Positions 36,838 to 46,087 of a stretch of DNA of 64,000 nt are shown piece by piece. Below the pieces are notes generated by a model that was not told the DNA's origin, did no database searches, and worked only from the letters and a program-made list of their open reading frames with translations. The translations under genes were made by a program, and so were the position numbers. Within the stretch, counting starts at the first letter, position 1. Every line of letters begins with the position of its first letter. This DNA is from Martinezella tropici. GTDB taxonomy: Bacteria > Pseudomonadota > Alphaproteobacteria > Rhizobiales > Rhizobiaceae. The DNA lies in the NCBI RefSeq assembly GCF_003287875.1, contig NZ_QMKK01000038.1, forward strand, positions 62,001 through 126,000, read 5' to 3'.

Positions 36838-38010
36838 CTATTCCTCGGCCTCTTCCGAGATATACCGGCGCTCGTGCCGCAGCCCCATGCTGGTCAGCAT
36901 CTCGTAGCCGATGGTCCCCGCAGCCTTTGCGGCCTCATCGACGGAGATGTTGCTGCCGAAAAGCTCGACATAGTCACCGGCTCTGACCAGGTTTCCCGGC
37001 AGGTCGGTGACATCGAAGATGGTCAGGTCCATGGTGATGCGGCCGGCAACGGGCACCTTATGGCCGGCGATGAAGCCATGACCGCCTGGGATGCCGGTCT
37101 GGCGCAGCGGCACGCCCGCGCTCGACTGGCTGCGCATGTAGCCGTCGGCGTAGCCTGCCGAGACGATCGCCAGCCGGCTGTCGCGGGTCAATTGCAGTGC
37201 ACGGCCATACCCCACCGTCTCGCCTGCCTTGACCGAGCGGGTCTGGATGATCCGCGCCTCCGCCGTCGCCACCGGGCGCATCTGATTGGCCATGCCGGGA
37301 ACCGCCTCGCCGCCATAGGTAGCGATACCGGGGCGGGTGAGATCGAAATGATAATCCGGCCCGAGAAAGATCCCGGCCGAATTGGCAAGGCTCGCCTCGA
37401 TGCCTTCGAAGGCGGCGCTGACCTTGCGGAAGGCCTCGAGCTGCTGCCTGTTCATCGCATTGGACGGATCGTCGCCGCAGGCGAGATGGCTCATCACGAG
37501 AACAGGCGCAAAGCTTGCCGGGCGGGAGACGTCATCGGCGAGTGCAATCGCATCATCCATCGGCAGGCCGAGCCGGTTGAAGCCGGTGTCGACCTGCAGC
37601 GCACAAGGATAGTCGCCATACTCAGATAGCACCGCCATCCAGAAAGTCAGCTGCTCTTCCGAAGCGATGACGGGCACAAGGTCGTTCTCGAAAAACCGAC
37701 GCTCCATGCCCGGCCAGATGCCGCCCAGAACGAAGATGCGCGCCTCAGGCGCATAGAGCCGCAGTGTCGCGCCTTCGTCGGCGGTGGCAACGAAGAAATC
37801 GCGCGCCCCAGCGCCATAAAGCGTTTCACCGACATCCTCGATCCCGAGCCCGTAAGCATCTGCCTTGACGACGGCTGACGTGCGGGCTTTCCCCGAACGG
37901 CGAGCCAGTTCGCGCCAGTTTTCGACGAGGGCGCCGAGATCGACCGTCAGACGCAGGCCGGCGGAAGCGAAAGCATCGTCGTCTTCGAAGGGGAGGGAAA
38001 AATCTGTCAT
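36838..38010 (-). CDS. alr: Alanine racemase
   Basis: This 390-residue enzyme has the PLP lysine in VVKADAYGLG and the second catalytic tyrosine in VSAGYADGYMRS of the C-terminal domain. It interconverts L- and D-alanine, supplying peptidoglycan. A paralog elsewhere could be the catabolic form, which this window cannot decide. ATG 38010 begins the family sequence after a short acidic lead (MTDFSLPFEDDD). It points toward the LysE gene, with repeats between. Confidence 0.93.
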   Translation of the reverse strand: MTDFSLPFEDDDAFASAGLRLTVDLGALVENWRELARRSGKARTSAVVKADAYGLGIEDVGETLYGAGARDFFVATADEGATLRLYAPEARIFVLGGIWPGMERRFFENDLVPVIASEEQLTFWMAVLSEYGDYPCALQVDTGFNRLGLPMDDAIALADDVSRPASFAPVLVMSHLACGDDPSNAMNRQQLEAFRKVSAAFEGIEASLANSAGIFLGPDYHFDLTRPGIATYGGEAVPGMANQMRPVATAEARIIQTRSVKAGETVGYGRALQLTRDSRLAIVSAGYADGYMRSQSSAGVPLRQTGIPGGHGFIAGHKVPVAGRITMDLTIFDVTDLPGNLVRAGDYVELFGSNISVDEAAKAAGTIGYEMLTSMGLRHERRYISEEAEE

Positions 38011-38157
38011 GAATCGCCGCGATGAAAGGGAAGTTGTTCAGGGCACTTTAGAGAGCATCGTGGCAAAGAGAAAGCGCGCACGGGCAGATACCAGCCTTTC
38101 CCACATGCGATCACTTTTGTTCAAGACGCGCGGGAGCCGGCGCGCTAATCTTCGGGG

Positions 38158-39015
38158 ATGCAGAACGTTTCACAGAAAGAGGCGGCTGACGCCATGCCGC
38201 TTGCCAAGGTGGAATCGACTCGCTTCTGGCGAGACGGTCGCTTTCACGACATGGAATGCCTGAGCGCAAGCTTCGTGACGCATGAATATGCGCCGCATGC
38301 GCACGACACCTTCAGCATCGGGACGATTGAAAGAGGCAGCCAGATCACCACGCTGCTCGGCAGTCGGGAAGAAGCTGGACCGGGCGATCTCTATATGATC
38401 AATCCTGGAGTAGTGCATGACGGCGTTCCGGGCGGCGAAGGCTATCGCTACCGTATGATCTACCCGGACACGAACCTTTTCGTCGATATTCTGGAAGACG
38501 TCACGGGCAAAGCCTTCAATGCGACGCCCTCTTTCGCCAGTTCGTTGTTGCGCGATCCGCAGCTTGCCAGCGCCTTCCACAAGGCGCATCGCACACTCGA
38601 GAGTGGCGCCGGCGCGCTGGAATCCGATGAAGGCATGTTCTCGGTGCTGGCGGCGCTCTTTGCGCGCTACGGCAGCACGATCGTCCTTCCCGTCGATACC
38701 AAGGAGCGTAGCGCCGTCGCGCGTGCCCGCGATTATCTCACTGAGAATTTCGACAGCGATGTCGGATTGGAGGAGTTGGCCAAGGTCGCGGGGCTAAGCC
38801 GCGCACATCTGATCCGCGCTTTCCGCAGGGAGTATCATATTACGCCCCATGCCTTTCTGACCGACCGGCGCATAATCGTTGCCCGCCGATTGCTCAGGGA
38901 AGGCCGCATGCCGGCCGATGTCGCCATGGAATGCGGTTTCGCCGATCAGGCGCATTTCACGCGCCACTTCAAATCGCGCACCGGCGTCACTCCGGGCCAG
39001 TTCCGCGTCGGCTAG
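38158..39015 (+). CDS. AraC family transcriptional regulator
   Basis: This 285-residue protein has an N-terminal cupin-type sensing domain (HEYAPHAHDTFSIGTIERG, with the conserved histidine pattern) and a C-terminal pair of helix-turn-helix motifs (VGLEELAKVAGLSRAHLIRA and DVAMECGFADQAHFTRHFKS). It probably controls the azlCD genes next to it. ATG 38158 has GGGG upstream. The stop TAG is the start of a degenerate intergenic repeat. The effector is unknown. Confidence 0.9.
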   Translation: MQNVSQKEAADAMPLAKVESTRFWRDGRFHDMECLSASFVTHEYAPHAHDTFSIGTIERGSQITTLLGSREEAGPGDLYMINPGVVHDGVPGGEGYRYRMIYPDTNLFVDILEDVTGKAFNATPSFASSLLRDPQLASAFHKAHRTLESGAGALESDEGMFSVLAALFARYGSTIVLPVDTKERSAVARARDYLTENFDSDVGLEELAKVAGLSRAHLIRAFRREYHITPHAFLTDRRIIVARRLLREGRMPADVAMECGFADQAHFTRHFKSRTGVTPGQFRVG

Positions 39016-39062
39016 CGCATTTCCAGGAAAAGTGCGCAGCGGTTTTCCGTCCGGAATGCGCT
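39014..39062. repeat. Degenerate intergenic repeat after the AraC gene
   Basis: The core GGAAAAGTGCGCAGCGGTTT and flanking AGCGCATTTCC / GGAATGCGCT form an imperfect palindrome that begins in the AraC stop codon. It shares the GAAAAGTGCG-GCGGTTTTC core with the unit at 36764-36815. Confidence 0.6.
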
Positions 39063-39209
39063 GGGAAATAGGAACATAGCGCATTTTCGCTTCTCTGCGG
39101 ATATTGAAAACGCATTGCGGATTCCGGATGGAACTCTGATCACTTTCGTTCAATACAGCGCCCGCTGCCGTCGGCTACCTCTCCATCATTGTTGAAGTGG
39201 AGGTTGCCA

Positions 39210-39914
39210 ATGTTGCAGCAGAGCCGGCCGGCCGGCGAATTCAAAGCCGGGATGCGTGCCATTTTTCCGCTGATCGTCGCCGTCCTGCCGATCGGCCTCG
39301 TGTTCGGCGCGATTTCGGCGACCAAGGGGCTTTCGCCGTTGGAGGCCATGCTGATGAGCGCGCTGGTCTTCGCTGGCGGCTCGCAATTCGTGGCGATGGA
39401 TATCTGGACACATCCCGCAAGCTGGATCGGCGTCGGCTTTGCGGCCCTGCTCGTCAATGTGAGGCATCTGCTGATGAGCGCTTCGATCGGCACGAAGATG
39501 CAGTCTTTCTCCGGCATCAAGCGCTATCTCGCCATGCTGTTTCTCGCCGATGAGATTTGGGCCATGGCGGAATTCCGCGCGGGCACGATGCGGCTCACGC
39601 CCGCCTGGTATGCGGGCATCGTCACGCCCTTCTACTTGGCATGGATCGGCTCGTCGCTTGCGGGTGCATTGCTTGGCGCCTTTCTCGGCGATCCCGCCGT
39701 CATCGGTCTCGACTTCGCCTTTCCGGCCGTCTTCATCGTGCTGGTCATGGGCTTCTGGAAAGGACCGGAAACCGGCGCGGTACTTGCCGCAAGCGGAATT
39801 GCAGCCGTTGCCGTCCACCAGTTCGTGCCTGGTGTCTGGCATATTGCAGCCGGTGCGCTGGCAGGACTGGCAATGGCTTTCTGGAAAGGCAGGGCGCGGG
39901 AGCAGACGGCATGA
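39210..39914 (+). CDS. azlC: AzlC family branched-chain amino acid permease subunit
   Basis: This 234-residue membrane protein has the AzlC opening (FPLIVAVLPIGLVFGAISAT) and multiple hydrophobic helices. With AzlD it exports branched-chain amino acids or analogues. ATG 39210 is preceded by GGAGG; a TTG at 39189 is in frame but lacks a ribosome site. The stop overlaps the azlD start (ATGA), so the subunits are translationally coupled. The upstream AraC gene is the likely regulator. Confidence 0.93.
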   Translation: MLQQSRPAGEFKAGMRAIFPLIVAVLPIGLVFGAISATKGLSPLEAMLMSALVFAGGSQFVAMDIWTHPASWIGVGFAALLVNVRHLLMSASIGTKMQSFSGIKRYLAMLFLADEIWAMAEFRAGTMRLTPAWYAGIVTPFYLAWIGSSLAGALLGAFLGDPAVIGLDFAFPAVFIVLVMGFWKGPETGAVLAASGIAAVAVHQFVPGVWHIAAGALAGLAMAFWKGRAREQTA

Positions 39915-40213
39915 CGCTCGATCTCAACACGCTGCTTGCCATCCTTGCCATGGCTGCCGCAACGATCTTCACCCGTGTTGGCGGTCTCGTCTTGATTCGC
40001 TACGTTAGGATTGACGAGCGCAGGCGAACCGCAATCGAAGCCATTCCACCGGCCGTGCTGATGGCTGTCATTGCCCCGACAGCGTTTGCTACCGGCTGGG
40101 CGGAGACGCTGGCCTGCGCGGTCACCGCCATCGTCTCCCGCCGCTTGCCGTTGCTGGCAAGCGTTGTCGTCGGCGTTGCGACGGTGGCTTTGCTGCGGGC
40201 CGCGGGACTCTGA
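39911..40213 (+). CDS. azlD: AzlD family permease subunit
   Basis: This 100-residue protein has three or four helices (LNTLLAILAMAAATIFTRVG then GGLVLIRYV, and a helical end LLASVVVGVATVALLRA). It is the small partner of AzlC. ATG 39911 overlaps the azlC stop by four bases, which fixes this start. The stop lies next to a repeat and a hairpin that is shared with the convergent dnaB gene. Confidence 0.9.
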   Translation: MTLDLNTLLAILAMAAATIFTRVGGLVLIRYVRIDERRRTAIEAIPPAVLMAVIAPTAFATGWAETLACAVTAIVSRRLPLLASVVVGVATVALLRAAGL

Positions 40214-40254
40214 AGCGGATCCGGGGAAAGTGCGAAGCGGTTCCCGTCCCGGCG
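40214..40254. repeat. Degenerate intergenic repeat after azlD
   Basis: Contains GGGGAAAGTGCGAAGCGGTT, the same core as the units at 36764 and 39014, directly after the azlD stop codon. Confidence 0.6.
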
Positions 40255-40283
40255 GAACATTGACGCGGCAGGCGTCAATGTTC
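40255..40283. terminator. Bidirectional hairpin between azlD and dnaB
   Basis: Perfect 12-bp inverted repeat GAACATTGACGC (40255-40266) with GCGTCAATGTTC (40272-40283), five-base loop. The dnaB stop (40275-40277) lies inside it. Confidence 0.75.
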
Positions 40284-41771
40284 TTCGTACTGCGTGAAAG
40301 ACGGGTCGGCGAGGTCGGCAAAGCGGGTGAATTCCGACTGGAAGGCCAGCTTCACCGTGCCCGTCGGCCCGTGACGCTGCTTGGCGATGATGACATCGGC
40401 CGTGCCCTTCACGCGGTCGAACAGCGCTTCCCATTCCGCATATTTCGGATCGTTCGGATCGCGGGGCTCCTGGTTTTTCACGTAATATTCCTCGCGGAAC
40501 ACGAAGAGCACCACGTCGGCATCCTGCTCGATCGAGCCGGATTCGCGCAGGTCCGAAAGCTGCGGCCGCTTGTCGTCGCGGCTTTCGACCGCACGCGAGA
40601 GCTGGGAGAGTGCCACGATCGGAACGTTGAGCTCCTTGCCGAGCGCCTTCAGGCCGGTGGTGATCTCGGTGATTTCCTGAACGCGGTTCTCGCCCGACTT
40701 CTTCGAGCCGGTCATGAGCTGTACGTAGTCGACGACCAGAACGTCGAGGCCGCGCTGGCGTTTCAGGCGACGCGCGCGGGCTGCGAGCTGGGCGATGGAG
40801 ATACCACCCGTCTGGTCGATATAGAGCGGCACCTTCTGCATCATCATCGAGCAGGCCACCAGCTTTTCGAAATCGGCATCGTTGATGTCGCCGCGGCGGA
40901 TCTTCGATGAGGAGACCTCCGTCTGCTCGGAGATGATACGCGTGGCGAGCTGTTCCGACGACATTTCCAGCGAGTAGAAGCCGACGACACCGCCGTTCTT
41001 CGCCTTCATCGAGCCATCAGGCTGCACCTCGCCCTCGTAGGCGGCGGCAATATTATAGGCGATGTTGGTGGCAAGCGAGGTCTTACCCATGCCGGGACGA
41101 CCTGCAAGGATGATCAAGTCGGAGCGCTGCAGGCCGCCCATCTTGCTGTCGAGCGAGTGGATGCCGGTGGAGATGCCGGAGAGGCCGCCGTCACGCTCCT
41201 TGGCAACGGCCGCCATGTCGATCGCCAGTGCCACAGCATCATTGAACGACTGGAAGCCGCCGTCGTAGCGGCCGTTTTCTGCAAGCTCGAACAATCGGCG
41301 CTCAGTATCCTCGATCTGCGTCTGCGGCGGCATGTCGAGCGGCGCGTCATAGGCGATATTGACCATGTCTTCGCCGATCGTGATCAGCGCCCGGCGCAGC
41401 GCCAGGTCGTAGATGGCGCGGCCGTAGTCTTCCGCATTGATGATCGACACGGCTTCGACGGCGAGACGCGCGAGATATTGCGCGACCGTCATGTCGCCAA
41501 CCTTTTCCTCCGCCGGCAGGAAGTTCTTGATGGTGACCGGGTTGGCTGTCTTGCCCATGCGGATGATGTCGCCGGCGACCTCGAAGATCTTCCGGTGCAG
41601 CGGCTCGTAGAGATGGATGGGCTTCAGAAAGTCGGAGACGCGGTAATAGGCATCGTTATTGACGAGGATGGCGCCGAGAAGAGCCTGTTCCGCCTCTATG
41701 TTGTTGGGCGCTTCGCGATAGTGCTGGTCGGCGGGAGCAATGGCGGCGAGCTTGCGCGCAGCTTCGTTCAT
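40275..41771 (-). CDS. dnaB: Replicative DNA helicase
   Basis: This 498-residue hexameric helicase has an N-terminal helical domain (PNNIEAEQALLGAILVNNDA), Walker A GRPGMGKTSLA, Walker B region VLVVDYVQLM, and a C-terminal RecA-like core ending in a basic tail (HGPTGTVKLAFQSEFTRFAD). It unwinds DNA ahead of the fork and loads primase. ATG 41771 begins the helical domain. It lies alone, with a large AT-rich promoter gap upstream. Confidence 0.97.
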   Translation of the reverse strand: MNEAARKLAAIAPADQHYREAPNNIEAEQALLGAILVNNDAYYRVSDFLKPIHLYEPLHRKIFEVAGDIIRMGKTANPVTIKNFLPAEEKVGDMTVAQYLARLAVEAVSIINAEDYGRAIYDLALRRALITIGEDMVNIAYDAPLDMPPQTQIEDTERRLFELAENGRYDGGFQSFNDAVALAIDMAAVAKERDGGLSGISTGIHSLDSKMGGLQRSDLIILAGRPGMGKTSLATNIAYNIAAAYEGEVQPDGSMKAKNGGVVGFYSLEMSSEQLATRIISEQTEVSSSKIRRGDINDADFEKLVACSMMMQKVPLYIDQTGGISIAQLAARARRLKRQRGLDVLVVDYVQLMTGSKKSGENRVQEITEITTGLKALGKELNVPIVALSQLSRAVESRDDKRPQLSDLRESGSIEQDADVVLFVFREEYYVKNQEPRDPNDPKYAEWEALFDRVKGTADVIIAKQRHGPTGTVKLAFQSEFTRFADLADPSFTQYEEH

Positions 41772-42120
41772 TTTCCATCTCTTCGTACTTTAGGGTGTCG
41801 ACTGGTTTGCGACGATCCGGTGTCATGGTCAACCAAGCAAAGCTTGCCGGCGCGCCAAGGGAGATAAATAGGTTCGACCTATCAACGTTGTTCCACTCGT
41901 CCACAGGGACAAGTTTCCACCACGTAAAAAATCCTTTGTCGCCATTTTGCAACGCAATGATCGACACACGAATCACGTAAGCAAACCATCAGTGGGGGTA
42001 TTTTAGCTGGGTCTTTCGCCGTGTACATCAATCGTTGCGGCTATCATGCTTGAAAAGCTATGGAAATCCGGTTATTCCCTATTAATTAGGGTAGGATGCT
42101 AATAGTATAAAGTTGCAATA
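41772..42120. other. Intergenic region between dnaB and the marR gene
   Basis: This 349-base gap serves two divergent promoters (dnaB left, marR right). It is AT-rich, with TTTTTTAC and TATAAAG stretches. Bases 42077-42091 form the inverted repeat CCCTA-TTAAT-TAGGG, a candidate MarR operator. No coding frame or RNA structure was recognised. Confidence 0.45.
42077..42091. promoter_or_regulatory. Candidate MarR operator
   Basis: Inverted repeat CCCTA-TTAAT-TAGGG, five-base arms, 30 bases before the marR start. Autoregulation by MarR is common, so this is a plausible site; only symmetry and position support it. Confidence 0.35.
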
Positions 42121-42564
42121 ATGTCCGGTGCGCCATCAAGACAAGAGCTTTTCGACGACCTTTTTGCGTTCAATCGCAAGCTGAGGGCGGCCTTTGACGC
42201 GCTCGTTCGCGAGCGCGGCATGACTCTTTCCCGCGCCAGGGTTTTTCGCAAACTCTCCCGCCGGGACGGCATCAACCAACGGGAACTTGCCGACGAGCTG
42301 GAGCTTGAAACGCCGACGCTCGTGCGCATCCTCGATGCCATGGAGGCGCAGAACTTCATCGAGCGCCGTGCCGCGGTATCCGATCGCCGCGCCAAGCAGA
42401 TCTTCATGACGGAATCCGGAAAAGTCGTTGCTGCCGAGGTCGAGGCTCTTGCCACCAGTGTGCGCGCGGATATCTTGGAGGGGATTTCGGACGACGATGT
42501 CGGCATGGCGCTCAAGGTTATTCGTGCCATGACTGCCAATCTTCAGAATATCGGTAAATCATGA
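42121..42564 (+). CDS. MarR family transcriptional regulator
   Basis: This 147-residue protein has a winged helix near RDGINQRELADELELETPTL, matching MarR/EmrR repressors that release DNA when they bind aromatic or toxic compounds. Immediately before ATG 42121 there is no clear ribosome site (AGTTGCAATA), while a TATAAA box lies 10 bases upstream, so the mRNA may be leaderless. The MFS gene starts 9 bases after its stop; the three genes form an operon that this protein should control. Confidence 0.9.
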   Translation: MSGAPSRQELFDDLFAFNRKLRAAFDALVRERGMTLSRARVFRKLSRRDGINQRELADELELETPTLVRILDAMEAQNFIERRAAVSDRRAKQIFMTESGKVVAAEVEALATSVRADILEGISDDDVGMALKVIRAMTANLQNIGKS

Positions 42565-42572
42565 GGTAATGC

Positions 42573-44219
42573 ATGAGCGGGGATCCGGGCCCGGTCGCCA
42601 AAGCGGAAGCCAACGCCGTCCCGCCCGCTCCACCGCCTATGCCGGGCTGGAAAGTGCCGCTCTACATTGCGGCATCCGTCATGTTCTTTCTGACCCAGGG
42701 CCTGGGTCTCAATCTCGCCTTTGCCAACCTTACGCAGATCCAGGGAACCATCGCGGCAACGACCACCGAATCCGCATGGCTCTCTGCCGCTTATATGGCG
42801 CCCAATGTCAGCCTCGCCATCGCACTGGTGAAGATCCGCCTTCAATATGGCGTGCGCAATTTCGCCGAGGTCAGCATTCTCGGCTTCGTGCTCGCCTCGC
42901 TGCTCAATCTCTTCGTCTCCGACCTGCATTCTGCGATCGTCGTCCGCTTCCTGAGCGGGATTGCCGGCGCGCCGCTCTCGACGCTCGGCTTTCTTTATAT
43001 GCTGGAGGCCTTCGAGCCGGCCAAGAAGATGACGATCGGAGTCAGCCTGGCGATGATGAACACGCTGCTTGCTGCTCCCATCACCCGCCTCGTGTCGCCC
43101 TCGCTGCTGGATTATGGCGAATGGCGCGGCCTCTATACGCTTGAGATGGCGCTGGCGCTGCTTGTCATGCCGATCATTTATCTGCTGCCGCTGACACCGC
43201 CGCCGCGCGTCAAGGTCATCGTGCTGGGCGATATCTTCAGCTATCTTCTCGTGGCGATCGGTTTCGGCTGTCTTGCCGTCGCCCTGTCGGTCGGGCGCCT
43301 CTATTGGTGGCTGGAGGTGCCATGGCTCGGGGTCGTCCTGGCGATTGCCATCACGTCACTGACCGTCGCCATCGTCGTCGAACTGAGGCGGTCGACGCCT
43401 TTGATCGACGTTCGCTGGCTGCTGCGGCCGGAAATTCTCCATCTGACGGCGATCCTTCTGGTCTTCCGCATCATTGCCGCCGAGCAGACCTCGGTCATCA
43501 TGACCTTCTATCAGAATGCCGTCGGGCTGCTCTACGATCAGCTCTCCATTCTGTACTGGATCATCCTCGCCTTCTCGATCATCGGCGGCCTCATCTGCAC
43601 CGTGTTCATGAGCTATGGCTTCAGCTGGCAGATCCAGTTCGTCGCCCTCATTCTGATGGGCGTGGGTTCTCTGATGGATTCGCAGGTGACGAACCTCACG
43701 CGGCCCGAGCAGATGTATTTCAGTCAGGCGCTGGTCGCGGGCGGCGCGGCCCTGTTCCTGCCGCCCTCCATGTCGCAAGGCTTCAAGGAGGCTATATCCA
43801 AGGGACCGCCCTATCTGGTGACCTTCTTCGTCGTCTTCACCTTCACGCAGAGCATCGGCGGCCTCATCGGCTCGGCCTTCTACGGCACGCTGATCATCAT
43901 TCGCGAGAAGTTCCATTCCGCGGTGTTGACCGAGCGCGTGCTGCTGACCGATCCGCATGTGGCCGCACGCGTCAGCCAGCTTTCATCCTCCTATGGCAAA
44001 GTCATTGGTGACAGCATGCTTCTGAAGGGAGAGGGGGTAGCGCTGCTCGGCGCACAGGTCAGCCGCGAGGCCAACATGCTCGCCTATGGAGACGCCTTCT
44101 TCACTGCCGCCGTAATCGCCTTCCTGTCGCTTGCCGGCCTCTCAATCCATGTCTTTTTCCGCTTCGTCAGGGCTCGCCTGGCCGACGATCGGGCTGAGGC
44201 CGTGACATCCAACCCATGA
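42573..44219 (+). CDS. MFS drug efflux transporter (DHA2/EmrB-like)
   Basis: This 548-residue inner-membrane protein has about 14 hydrophobic helices after a Pro/Ala-rich lead (SGDPGPVAKAEANAVPP). The helix order and length fit the DHA2 (EmrB/QacA) group, which pumps out drugs and solvents by proton antiport. No ATPase is present. ATG 42573 follows the marR stop by 8 bases. It is likely to work with the HlyD-type protein downstream and an outer membrane TolC not seen here. Confidence 0.88.
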   Translation: MSGDPGPVAKAEANAVPPAPPPMPGWKVPLYIAASVMFFLTQGLGLNLAFANLTQIQGTIAATTTESAWLSAAYMAPNVSLAIALVKIRLQYGVRNFAEVSILGFVLASLLNLFVSDLHSAIVVRFLSGIAGAPLSTLGFLYMLEAFEPAKKMTIGVSLAMMNTLLAAPITRLVSPSLLDYGEWRGLYTLEMALALLVMPIIYLLPLTPPPRVKVIVLGDIFSYLLVAIGFGCLAVALSVGRLYWWLEVPWLGVVLAIAITSLTVAIVVELRRSTPLIDVRWLLRPEILHLTAILLVFRIIAAEQTSVIMTFYQNAVGLLYDQLSILYWIILAFSIIGGLICTVFMSYGFSWQIQFVALILMGVGSLMDSQVTNLTRPEQMYFSQALVAGGAALFLPPSMSQGFKEAISKGPPYLVTFFVVFTFTQSIGGLIGSAFYGTLIIIREKFHSAVLTERVLLTDPHVAARVSQLSSSYGKVIGDSMLLKGEGVALLGAQVSREANMLAYGDAFFTAAVIAFLSLAGLSIHVFFRFVRARLADDRAEAVTSNP

Positions 44220-44236
44220 GGATATGAAATAGCTCC

Positions 44237-45304
44237 ATGTCGAGGCTCGTTCGCTCCCCCATCGAAGTCATCGCGGTTCTCGCCGGCATCGGCGGCGTCA
44301 TGCTGGTGCTTTATGCCTGGCATCTGCCGCCGTTCAAAACCTCGGTCGAGACCACGGACGACGCCTATGTCAAAGGCTATGTCACCACCATCAGCCCGCA
44401 GGTCAGCGGCTATATCACCGACGTGCCGATCAAGGACTACAAGCTCGTCAAGGAGGGCGATGTGCTCGCCCAGATCGACGACCGCATCTACAAGCAGAAG
44501 GTGGCGCAGGCGCGCGCAACGCTGGACGGACAGAAGGCGGCACTCGCCAATTCGCAGCAGCAGGAGCAGGCCGCCAAGGCCGGCATCGTTTCAAGCCAGG
44601 CGCAGATCGACAGCGCCAACGCAGCCCTGAAGCGCGCCCAGCTTGCCTTCGATCGCGTCACGACATTGGTTTCCAGAGGTGTCTCGACGACAAGCGATTC
44701 CGAGCAGGCACAGGCCACATTGCAGCAGGCCCAGGCTTCGCTCAACCAGGCGAAAGCAGGCCTCGACGTCTCCCAACAGAACCTGACGACGATCATTGTC
44801 AACCGTGCGTCGCTCGAAGCCGGTGTCAGCGGCGCGGAGGCTGCCGTGCAGCTTGCCGGTATCGATCTGGACAATACGACGATCAGGGCGCCGCAGGATG
44901 GCCGCGTCGGTGAAGTCGGCGTCCGCCTCGGCCAGTATGTGACGCCTGGCACGCAGCTGATGAACCTCGTGCCGAAGGACGTTTGGGTTATCGCCAATTT
45001 CAAGGAAACGCAGCTTGACGGCATGAAGCTCGATCAGCCCGCCACGATCTCCGTGGATGCGCTCGGGCATCGCGAGATCAAAGGCCGCATCCAGCGCTTC
45101 TCTCCGGCAGCGGGCTCCGAATTTGCCGTCATCAAGCCAGACAACGCGACGGGCAATTTCACCAAGGTCGCCCAGCGTATCGGCGTCAGGGTCAAGATCG
45201 AGGATGGACAGCCTCTGGCGGATCAGCTGGCGCCCGGCATGTCCGTCGTCGTTTCGATCGACAAGGATTCCGCTCCGTTGCCGGAGCCCAGGAACGGTGA
45301 CTGA
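44237..45304 (+). CDS. HlyD/EmrA-type membrane fusion protein
   Basis: This 355-residue protein has an N-terminal membrane anchor (IEVIAVLAGIGGVMLVLYAW), a biotinyl-lipoyl-like domain (TTDDAYVKGYVTTISPQVSG), and a long coiled-coil hairpin (residues ~85-200), then a beta-barrel region. It would link the MFS pump to TolC. The gene order is marR-emrB-emrA, unlike E. coli emrR-emrA-emrB. ATG 44237 starts the anchor, 17 bases after the MFS stop. Confidence 0.9.
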   Translation: MSRLVRSPIEVIAVLAGIGGVMLVLYAWHLPPFKTSVETTDDAYVKGYVTTISPQVSGYITDVPIKDYKLVKEGDVLAQIDDRIYKQKVAQARATLDGQKAALANSQQQEQAAKAGIVSSQAQIDSANAALKRAQLAFDRVTTLVSRGVSTTSDSEQAQATLQQAQASLNQAKAGLDVSQQNLTTIIVNRASLEAGVSGAEAAVQLAGIDLDNTTIRAPQDGRVGEVGVRLGQYVTPGTQLMNLVPKDVWVIANFKETQLDGMKLDQPATISVDALGHREIKGRIQRFSPAAGSEFAVIKPDNATGNFTKVAQRIGVRVKIEDGQPLADQLAPGMSVVVSIDKDSAPLPEPRNGD

Positions 45305-45425
45305 ATATCACGCTTTGTCCTGTGCAGGGCGGCATATTGCGCTGAGCCTTATACTGTAGCGCGCTCCATCCTCACCTTGAGGCGCGAAGTCTCGAAGGGC
45401 GAGGATGGCCCAAACGTTCCAACCA

Positions 45426-45458
45426 ACAAAAAAAGCCTGGGCCGCAAGACCCAGGCTT
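45426..45458 (-). terminator. Rho-independent terminator of the rplI gene
   Basis: Perfect 9-bp stem AAGCCTGGG (45433-45441 with 45450-45458), eight-base loop, then a run of seven T in the leftward direction. It ends the ribosomal cluster. Confidence 0.85.
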
Positions 45459-45489
45459 CTTCATACGTAATCCTGCGAAGGCTTGAAGA

Positions 45490-46068
45490 TCAAGCTTCGT
45501 CTTCGCCGTCGCGGTCAGCTTCCGGATCGAAGAAGTCTTCCGGACGCAGCGCGTCTTCGTCAACGCCGTAGATGGCGTCGGCGGAGGTGAGGGTTTCGCC
45601 CTTGGCCTGACGCTCTGCTTCTTCGGCGGAGCGGGCAACGTTGAGCTCGATCGTGATTTCGACTTCGGCGTGAAGTCCGATCGTGACATTGTGCAGGCCG
45701 ATGGCCTTGATCGGCGTGTTCATGTGAACCTGGCTGCGGCCGATGTTGAAGCCTTCTGCAGCGAGGATTTCGACGACGTCACGGGCAGCGACCGAACCGT
45801 AGAGCTGGCCGGTTTCGCCAGCCGAGCGAACGACGATGAAGGACTTGCCGGCGAGAACGTCGGCAACCTTCTGAGCTTCGCTCTTGCGCTCGAGGTTACG
45901 GGCTTCGAGCGTGGCGCGCTCGGCTTCGAAACGAGCCTTGTTGGCGGCGTTGGCGCGCAGCGCCTTGCCGAGCGGCAGCAGATAGTTACGGGCAAAGCCA
46001 TCGCGAACCTTGACGGTTTCGCCCATCTGGCCGAGCTTGGAGATGCGTTCGAGAAGAATGACTTCCAT
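45490..46068 (-). CDS. rplI: 50S ribosomal protein L9
   Basis: This 192-residue protein has the L9 N-terminal beta sheet ([19 protein letters not shown]), the long connecting helix ([19 protein letters not shown]) and the C-terminal domain. The C-terminus is extended by about 40 residues rich in Asp/Glu ([18 protein letters not shown]), common in alphaproteobacteria. ATG 46068 has AAGGAAC upstream. It ends the rpsF-rpsR-DUF2232-rplI cluster with a strong terminator. Confidence 0.96.
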   Translation of the reverse strand: MEVILLERISKLGQMGETVKVRDGFARNYLLPLGKALRANAANKARFEAERATLEARNLERKSEAQKVADVLAGKSFIVVRSAGETGQLYGSVAARDVVEILAAEGFNIGRSQVHMNTPIKAIGLHNVTIGLHAEVEITIELNVARSAEEAERQAKGETLTSADAIYGVDEDALRPEDFFDPEADRDGEDEA

Positions 46069-46087
46069 TTTCTTGTTCCTTTCGATG

